Below, in pieces: positions 1-3,753 of a stretch of 5,839 bases of DNA. Below the pieces are notes generated by a model that did no database searches, was not told the DNA's origin, and saw nothing but the letters and a program-made list of their open reading frames with translations. Location: contig CALAQQ010000244.1 of NCBI GenBank assembly GCA_937888485.1, forward strand, positions 1-5,839, given 5' to 3'. The position numbers were made by a program, and so were the translations under genes. Within the stretch, counting starts at the first letter, position 1; each line of letters begins with the position of its first letter. This DNA comes from an uncultured Clostridia bacterium (GTDB lineage Bacteria; Bacillota; Clostridia; Oscillospirales; Acutalibacteraceae).

Positions 1-340
1 GCTTGTTTCCATCAACCGTGATAAAGCCGTTGACCGCGTCCTTGCATTCATCGAGCATATCGAGGTCCTCTGCCTCGTCGGCAAGCTCGATGAGCACAAG
101 TGCATCGTTATATTCACCTTCAAGTGAATTATAAGCGTTGATTTTGCTTCTGAGCTGGCTGATTCTCTGCTGAACCTTCTGGGAATTTGCAAGGTCGTTC
201 CAGAAGCCTTCTTCGGCTGTCTGAGCCTCGAGGGTTTCGATTTCTTTATTCATATCGTCAAGGCCGAGTGCCTCGCGAAGCTGCTTTAATTTTTCTTCGT
301 AGTCGAAAAGTGAAAGTCTTAATTCTTCAAACTGAACCAT
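1..340 (-). CDS. prfB: Peptide chain release factor 2 (RF2), N-terminal part, runs off the window edge
   Basis: RF2 recognises UGA and UAA stop codons in the ribosomal A site and triggers peptide release. Reading leftwards from the ATG at 340-338 gives 113 codons beginning MVQFEELRLSLFDYEEKLKQ; the C-terminal part with the tripeptide anticodon and the GGQ loop lies outside the window. Recognition rests on the helical, charged N-terminal domain and the characteristic block EEGFWND..NSQKV at about residues 42-53, which matches the RF2 consensus (B. subtilis has DPEFWND..KAQTV). An AGGAG ribosome binding site lies 7 nt upstream of the ATG, and a good promoter sits just upstream. In many bacteria prfB carries an in-frame UGA near codon 25 that needs a +1 frameshift. 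Here the corresponding place reads CTT GAC in frame (Leu27-Asp28), so no frameshift is required. RF1 (prfA) is the only close alternative and fits the N-terminus less well. Confidence 0.93.
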   Translation of the reverse strand, partial: MVQFEELRLSLFDYEEKLKQLREALGLDDMNKEIETLEAQTAEEGFWNDLANSQKVQQRISQLRSKINAYNSLEGEYNDALVLIELADEAEDLDMLDECKDAVNGFITVDGNK

Positions 341-374
341 AAAAAATCTCCTGATGCATAATTTTTCATCATAT

Positions 375-403
375 ATTATAACTAAATATAAACTATTTGT
401 AAA
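375..403 (-). promoter_or_regulatory. Sigma-A-type promoter of prfB
   Basis: On the minus strand a -35 box TTTACA (403-398) and a perfect -10 box TATAAT (380-375) are separated by exactly 17 nt. Transcription would start near 368, giving a leader of about 28 nt that contains the AGGAG site of prfB. No frameshift-control or attenuator structure is visible in so short a leader. The match is direct; use in the cell is inferred. Confidence 0.75.
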
Positions 404-430
404 GAAGTTTAAATATTTTTTGATTAATAA

Positions 431-459
431 TTGCAATTTATCCGATTATTAGTTACAAT
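431..459 (+). promoter_or_regulatory. Sigma-A-type promoter of the RING-like gene/galU operon
   Basis: A -35 box TTGCAA (431-436) and a -10 box TACAAT (454-459) are spaced by 17 nt, each one or two bases from consensus. The predicted start near 466 gives a leader of roughly 75 nt. A second AT-rich hexamer, TATAAC at 471-476, could be an alternative -10 but has no convincing partner. The promoter faces away from the prfB promoter, and their -35 boxes are 27 bp apart. Confidence 0.6.
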
Positions 460-524
460 ATATGGGTATATATAACATCATGCTTTTCAAAACCATATGT
501 GATTGGTGTTTACAAAAGTAAGAA

Positions 525-535
525 AAGGAGATGAT
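525..535 (+). promoter_or_regulatory. Ribosome binding site that favours the GTG541 start
   Basis: AAGGAGATGAT differs at one base from the extended anti-SD complement AAGGAGGTGAT. Its core (525-530) ends only 4 nt before the TTG at 535, which is too close, but 10 nt before the GTG at 541 (5 nt from the extended match). GTG541 is therefore the preferred start, although TTG535 gives the longest ORF. Confidence 0.6.
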
Positions 536-540
536 TGCCC

Positions 541-1608
541 GTGAATTACGAAAACCTGACCTGTCCGCATTGCGGAAAGCTGATGCACGACGGTGAGGAT
601 ATCGTTGTTTGCCCCGTGTGTGCAACCCCTCAGCACCGAGAATGCTGGTTGCAGGCAGGTCACTGTGCAAACGATACGCTCCACGCTTCGGGCTATGTCT
701 GGGAAAAAGAGAAAAGAACCGAAACTGCAGAACCTCAAACAGCTCCCGATTCGGTTGTTTGCCATGTATGCGGAAGCGAAAACCCGGCTGACAGTCTTCA
801 TTGCGGAAACTGCGGCGCTCTTTTCGGAGAGGTTAAAAACGAAAATCCCGTCTGCGGAAACTGCGGAACAAAAAACGATTCCGATGCACGCCACTGCAAA
901 AACTGCGGTGCACCCCTTATTGCTTACGGCGGATTTTATAATGTCAATCCCTATCTGAGGAATTCGGAATTCAAAGAGGATGACCTCATTGCAGGCAGAA
1001 AAGCAGGCGAACTCGCAATGTATATTCAGGCAAGTTCCCATCGTTATCTGCGCAAATTCAGAAGATTTGCAGACGGCAAAAAGCTTTCAATCAACTTTGC
1101 GGCATTTTTCTTTGCGCCCTACTGGTTTTTCTACAGAAAGCTTTACAAAGCAGGAGTATTCTTCCTTATCTTTTTTGCAACGGTTTCAATGATGCTTACG
1201 GGCGTTTCCGCCGAAATTGCAACCCATGCGGATGAGTTTCTGAACAGCTACGGCGAATTCAACTATGAAACTGCAACCGATGAGGAAATTGCGGCTTATG
1301 AAGCCGAAGCACAGAAAGCGAGCACAGAATTTTTCAACAAAATAAAAAAGCCTCTTGCCATAAGTGCGGCGGTCAATTTCGGCATGAGCCTTATTGCGGC
1401 GCTTGTTGCAGACAGACTTTATTATAAAAAAGCTTTTGACGACATGAAATTGATAAGCGATACAGTCAAAGACGACAATATGCGAAAACTCATGATTGCA
1501 AGAAAAGGCGGTCTTTCCGCTCTTGCTTTTGCAACGAGTGTTCTCGGTTATAACATTTTTGTCAATATCATGGTCTATGCGGCAGATTTTATAACAAATA
1601 CATTTTAA
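541..1608 (+). CDS. Membrane protein with RING-like zinc finger, two zinc ribbons and a DUF2628-like region
   Basis: The GTG start gives 355 aa; TTG at 535 would add two residues. Residues 8-42 form a RING-like finger with C8, C11, C24, C27, H32, C35 and C42, resembling the prokaryotic RING finger family 1. Two short zinc ribbons follow: C74/C77/C88/C91 and C105/C108/C119/C122. After a linker, a basic stretch (about 167-181) leads into NFAAFFFAPYWFFYRKLYKAG (about 185-205), typical of DUF2628-like bacterial membrane proteins. Hydrophobic segments lie near 204-224, 276-295 and 325-350, with an acidic soluble loop between the first two, so the zinc domains probably face the cytoplasm. No enzyme motif is visible and the function is unknown; protein-protein contacts or membrane-linked sensing are guesses. 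galU begins 19 nt downstream, so the two genes are probably co-transcribed. The domain assignments are confident; any biological role is not. Confidence 0.85.
   Translation: MNYENLTCPHCGKLMHDGEDIVVCPVCATPQHRECWLQAGHCANDTLHASGYVWEKEKRTETAEPQTAPDSVVCHVCGSENPADSLHCGNCGALFGEVKNENPVCGNCGTKNDSDARHCKNCGAPLIAYGGFYNVNPYLRNSEFKEDDLIAGRKAGELAMYIQASSHRYLRKFRRFADGKKLSINFAAFFFAPYWFFYRKLYKAGVFFLIFFATVSMMLTGVSAEIATHADEFLNSYGEFNYETATDEEIAAYEAEAQKASTEFFNKIKKPLAISAAVNFGMSLIAALVADRLYYKKAFDDMKLISDTVKDDNMRKLMIARKGGLSALAFATSVLGYNIFVNIMVYAADFITNTF
802..926 (+). repeat. Intragenic zinc-ribbon repeat (CxNCG units)
   Basis: The 14-mer TGCGGAAACTGCGG occurs exactly at 802-815 and 853-866, and a diverged version occurs around 896-909. 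They encode the CGNCG / CKNCG knuckles of the two zinc ribbons. The pattern suggests ribbon duplication inside the gene, although Cys/Gly codon constraints alone could keep the DNA similar. Confidence 0.5.
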
Positions 1609-1627
1609 TAAATACGGAGGGTCACAC

Positions 1628-2512
1628 ATGAAAGTCAGAAAAGCGATTATTCCCGCAGCAGGTCTCGGAACAAGAGTTCTCCCTGCATCAAAGGCAGTTC
1701 CCAAGGAAATGCTCAATATCGTTGATAAACCTGCAATTCAGTATATCGTAGAGGAAGCTGTTGCGGCAGGAATCGAAGATATTCTTATCATCACAAACAG
1801 AGGCAAGGGTGCAATTGAAGACCATTTCGACCATTCATTTGAGCTTGAAGCAGGTCTTGCAGGCAACCCCTCAAAGGCAAAGCTTTATGAGGATGTAAAA
1901 GCTTGCGCAAACCTTGCAAACATCTATTTCATCCGTCAGAAAGAAACAAAGGGTCTCGCTCATGCGCTTCTCTGCGGAAAGAGCTTTGTAGGAAACGAAC
2001 CCTTTGCGGTTCTTTACGGCGACGACGTTATCGTTTCCGAAGATCCCGTTACCGCACAGCTTACCCGTTGCTACGAAAAATACGGCAAGGGTGTTGTTGG
2101 TGTCAAGGAAGTTACAAGAGAGCTTATCAAGCTTTACTGCACGCTTGACGTTTCACCCATCGAGGGCGAAGACAGAGCAATGAACTGCCGTCAGATTATC
2201 GAAAAACCCACAGATGACCAGATTCTTTCGCTCTTTGCAATTCTCGGCAGAGTTGTTCTTCCTCCCGAGGCATTTGACCTTATCGAAAAAGGTCTTGCCG
2301 CAACTCCCGAGGGCAAGGAATTCTATCTCACCGATGTTTTCACAGAGCTCGGCATGAACGACAAGCTTCTTGCTTATGATTTCGACGGCAAGAGATATGA
2401 TATGGGTAACAAGCTCGGCATCATGAAAGCAAACTGCGAGGTTGCTCTTGACCATCCCGAAATCGGAGACGGCTTCAAGGAATACCTTAAGGAACTCGTT
2501 AAAACATTCTGA
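1628..2512 (+). CDS. galU: UTP--glucose-1-phosphate uridylyltransferase
   Basis: GalU makes UDP-glucose from UTP and glucose-1-phosphate in the cytoplasm, supplying glycolipid, cell-wall polymer and exopolysaccharide synthesis and galactose use. The protein has 294 residues, the normal length for bacterial GalU. The nucleotide-binding signature AAGLGTR lies at residues 9-15, followed by PKEM (about 25-28), DKPAIQYIVEEAVAAGIEDI (about 33-52) and RGKGAIEDHFD (about 58-68). The sugar-nucleotide block FAVLYGDD is near residue 130, and the C-terminal EFYLTDVF and RYDMGNKLGIMKAN blocks are intact. No catalytic motif is missing. The ATG follows a CGGAGG site by 7 nt and lies 19 nt after the upstream membrane-protein gene, suggesting translation from a shared mRNA. 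A strong terminator begins directly after the stop codon, so galU ends the operon. Orthology to GalU rather than to other nucleotidyltransferases (e.g. RfbA) is clear from the PKEM and RGK..IEDHFD motifs. Confidence 0.97.
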   Translation: MKVRKAIIPAAGLGTRVLPASKAVPKEMLNIVDKPAIQYIVEEAVAAGIEDILIITNRGKGAIEDHFDHSFELEAGLAGNPSKAKLYEDVKACANLANIYFIRQKETKGLAHALLCGKSFVGNEPFAVLYGDDVIVSEDPVTAQLTRCYEKYGKGVVGVKEVTRELIKLYCTLDVSPIEGEDRAMNCRQIIEKPTDDQILSLFAILGRVVLPPEAFDLIEKGLAATPEGKEFYLTDVFTELGMNDKLLAYDFDGKRYDMGNKLGIMKANCEVALDHPEIGDGFKEYLKELVKTF

Positions 2513-2513
2513 T

Positions 2514-2553
2514 AAAAAAAAACTGCCTCACCGATTGGTGGGGCAGTTTTTTT
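2514..2553 (+). terminator. Strong Rho-independent terminator after galU, probably bidirectional
   Basis: An 11-bp stem ACTGCCTCACC / GGTGGGGCAGT (2522-2532 and 2537-2547, one T-G wobble) closes a GATT tetraloop and is followed by seven T (2547-2553). The stem is preceded by a run of ten A, so the opposite strand also shows a stem plus T-tract and could stop antisense transcription. It begins right after the galU stop codon and separates galU from the AT-rich island downstream. Confidence 0.93.
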
Positions 2554-2751
2554 GTGGTCAAAACGCACGAATTGAAGGGGGTTAATTTATTGAAAACAGA
2601 GAATCTCCGAAAAATCAGAAAAAACACGCGTGACATTTTGCAAAATTCACCATGTATGTATGAGAGTAAAAAGAAATTTATAAAAGTGAATAATTTATTA
2701 TATGTCGAAAGAGGGCGTTTCCGATGGGTTAATAACAAGTCAACAGAGAAG
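2554..2751. other. AT-rich spacer with no convincing gene
   Basis: This stretch between the galU terminator and the next promoter is A-rich. A plus-strand reading frame is open through it from TTG 2590 (AAGGGG 9 nt upstream) to a stop at 2797-2799, giving 69 basic residues (KTENLRKIRKNTRDILQNSP...). It lacks a recognisable domain, and a near-consensus promoter lies inside its last 50 nt, so I do not call it a gene. Its stop overlaps the TTG start of the next ORF (TTGA at 2796-2799), the one feature that would fit translational coupling. No tRNA, riboswitch or repeat array was recognised. Confidence 0.4.
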
Positions 2752-2769
2752 TTGACAAAAAGTTTTTGT
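2739..2769. promoter_or_regulatory. Inverted repeats overlapping the promoter, candidate operator
   Basis: Two perfect dyads lie side by side. GTCAAC-N6-GTTGAC (2739-2756) covers the -35 box, and ACAAAAA-G-TTTTTGT (2755-2769) fills most of the -35/-10 spacer. A smaller palindrome, GTTAATAAC, lies just upstream at 2728-2736. Dyads at such positions are typical of repressor sites, but AT-rich DNA makes short palindromes common. No regulator gene is in the window, so the operator role is an inference. Confidence 0.4.
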
Positions 2770-2780
2770 GTTGTTAGAAT
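2752..2780 (+). promoter_or_regulatory. Near-consensus sigma-A promoter of the secreted peptide/lipoprotein pair
   Basis: A perfect -35 box TTGACA (2752-2757) and a -10 box TAGAAT (2775-2780, one mismatch) are separated by 17 nt. The start point should be near 2786-2787, only about 10 nt before the TTG start at 2796. The transcript would therefore keep only part (AGGT) of the AAGAGGT ribosome binding site at 2783-2789. The promoter can certainly supply the lipoprotein gene at 3010. Confidence 0.75.
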
Positions 2781-2782
2781 TA

Positions 2783-2789
2783 AAGAGGT
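2783..2789 (+). promoter_or_regulatory. Ribosome binding site supporting the TTG2796 start
   Basis: AAGAGGT sits 6 nt before TTG 2796. This supports the unusual TTG start, which is also needed to give the signal peptide its Lys-rich n-region (K4, K7, K8). Part of the site probably falls at or before the transcription start of the promoter just upstream. Confidence 0.5.
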
Positions 2790-2795
2790 AAGATT

Positions 2796-2993
2796 TTGAA
2801 CAGTAAAATTATAAAGAAGTTTATGGTTGTTATTTCTTGTTTTATATGCTCTGTTATGATTTTCGGTTTCGAAGCATCGGCATATAAATTTCTTGATGAA
2901 AGCATTTCCGGTATTTCTCAAGGTATCAGTCCCGATTTTTCAAGCACACCGATTGAACTTGATATAAACAAATATTTGTCAAATCATCATTAA
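2796..2993 (+). CDS. Small secreted peptide precursor, unknown function
   Basis: This 65-residue ORF from TTG encodes a clear Sec signal peptide: basic start MNSKIIKKF, hydrophobic core about residues 10-25 (VVISCFICSVMIFGF) and an A-S-A cleavage site at 27-29. The predicted mature peptide, residues 30-65, has 36 residues, is Ser/Ile-rich (SISGISQGIS), has no cysteine and ends in NHH. It has no double-glycine leader and no known bacteriocin or pheromone signature that I recognise. The stop lies 16 nt before the lipoprotein ATG, so the two genes are very likely co-transcribed. An internal ATG at 2823 would destroy the n-region and is a poor start. The ORF could be a genuine short secreted factor or the surviving front end of a larger degraded secreted protein. 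The signal peptide is visible; function is not. Confidence 0.55.
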   Translation: MNSKIIKKFMVVISCFICSVMIFGFEASAYKFLDESISGISQGISPDFSSTPIELDINKYLSNHH

Positions 2994-3009
2994 AACGGAG
3001 GAATCGGAA

Positions 3010-3708
3010 ATGAAAAAATTAATAACAGTTGTTCTTGCTTTGTGTTTTGTGCTTCTGGCAGGTTGTCAGCATAATGAAATAGGTGTTGAAGAAGTGGCAA
3101 GCGATAAATATGAGCATAACGGCTTGCCAAACACAATTCTTGTTACGCTTGAGGATTTAAAATCCATTAAGAATGCGACGGAAACTATGTCACAGGAAGA
3201 ATATAACACATATATGATTTCAAATTACAGTGGAAAATATATCAACGGTATGCACAGCATAGAGAACACAAAAATTATTTTGGAAGAGTTTGAAGAAACT
3301 GCAGTTCCTGTGCTTGACGGAGATATCAATAACATTTCAAATTTTCATCTTTACCGTGATTTCAACTGTATTCATCAGCTGATAATTTATGACAGAGAAG
3401 AGATACAGCGTTCATCTGCTTGGATTTATACCGTCAATTCTGAAAAAACAGATGCACTGGAATTCGGCGAAGAAGTTGAAATTGTTTCATCCAAAAAAAT
3501 CGAAACCGACAGATATACTGCCAATCTGTATGAAACAAAGAATGCAGATTATGAGTTTTTTGGCGAGATTACAGTTGATGATTCTTATATCATCTTGCGT
3601 TCAGACGGTATGAATGGATTGGAAGAATTTGAAGAATGTTTTTTAAGACTTGAATTCAGAAAAATCGGTGATTTGCTGAATGAATTGCCTGAGGAAACAA
3701 CCGAATAA
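3010..3708 (+). CDS. Putative lipoprotein of unknown function
   Basis: The protein has 232 residues and starts at an ATG with CGGAGG 8 nt upstream. It has a type II (lipoprotein) signal peptide: KK at residues 2-3, hydrophobic core LITVVLALCFVLL and lipobox LAGC with the modified cysteine at C19. The mature protein of about 214 residues should be anchored to the outer face of the cell membrane. It is acidic, with no other membrane segment. The C-terminal half alternates short beta-like stretches (YTANLYET, YEFFGEITVDDSYIILRS at about 168-198) with a final helix-like part, FEECFLRLEFRKIGDLL, before an acidic tail PEETTE. This layout recalls small periplasmic/extracellular lipoproteins with LolA-like or DUF4367-like folds, but I recognise no family motif. 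The gene follows a small secreted-peptide ORF by 16 nt, ends at a hairpin terminator and is AT-richer than its neighbours. Confidence 0.88.
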   Translation: MKKLITVVLALCFVLLAGCQHNEIGVEEVASDKYEHNGLPNTILVTLEDLKSIKNATETMSQEEYNTYMISNYSGKYINGMHSIENTKIILEEFEETAVPVLDGDINNISNFHLYRDFNCIHQLIIYDREEIQRSSAWIYTVNSEKTDALEFGEEVEIVSSKKIETDRYTANLYETKNADYEFFGEITVDDSYIILRSDGMNGLEEFEECFLRLEFRKIGDLLNELPEETTE

Positions 3709-3713
3709 ACAGC

Positions 3714-3745
3714 AACGGCGACTGCAATCACGCAGTCGCCGTTTT
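3714..3745. terminator. Hairpin terminator shared by convergent genes
   Basis: A perfect 12-bp stem, AACGGCGACTGC / GCAGTCGCCGTT (3714-3725 and 3732-3743), encloses a 6-nt loop. On the plus strand TTTT follows (3742-3745), then a T-rich stretch, stopping the lipoprotein transcript. On the minus strand the stem lies 11 nt past the stop codon of the oxidoreductase but has only a weak T-run. It is the only candidate for ending that operon, so it probably serves both directions. Confidence 0.8.
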
Positions 3746-3753
3746 GTCATTTA

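Noticed and set aside
111..128. ATTCAC-N6-GTGAAT inverted repeat
   Set aside because: It lies within the prfB coding region in codons for NSLEGEY and is short; chance is the simplest explanation.
535..540. TTG535 as the start of the zinc-finger gene
   Set aside because: The ribosome binding site core would be only 4 nt away; GTG541 has better spacing. The difference is two residues.
487..1041. 184-codon minus-strand open frame
   Set aside because: Antisense to the zinc-finger gene and its leader; composition is that of a mirror frame and it has no supporting ribosome binding site.
1186..1716. 176-codon minus-strand open frame
   Set aside because: Crosses the junction between the membrane-protein gene and galU on the opposite strand. 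Both plus-strand genes are far better supported.
2499..2921. 140-codon minus-strand open frame over the terminator and AT-rich spacer
   Set aside because: It runs through the galU terminator hairpin, the promoter and the signal-peptide ORF. The product is low-complexity with no motif, as expected of AT-rich DNA.
3010..3066. Sex-pheromone-like octapeptide from the lipoprotein signal (LCFVLLAG before the lipobox cysteine)
   Set aside because: Enterococcal pheromones do come from this position, but nearly every lipoprotein signal peptide looks like this and nothing else here supports signalling by it.
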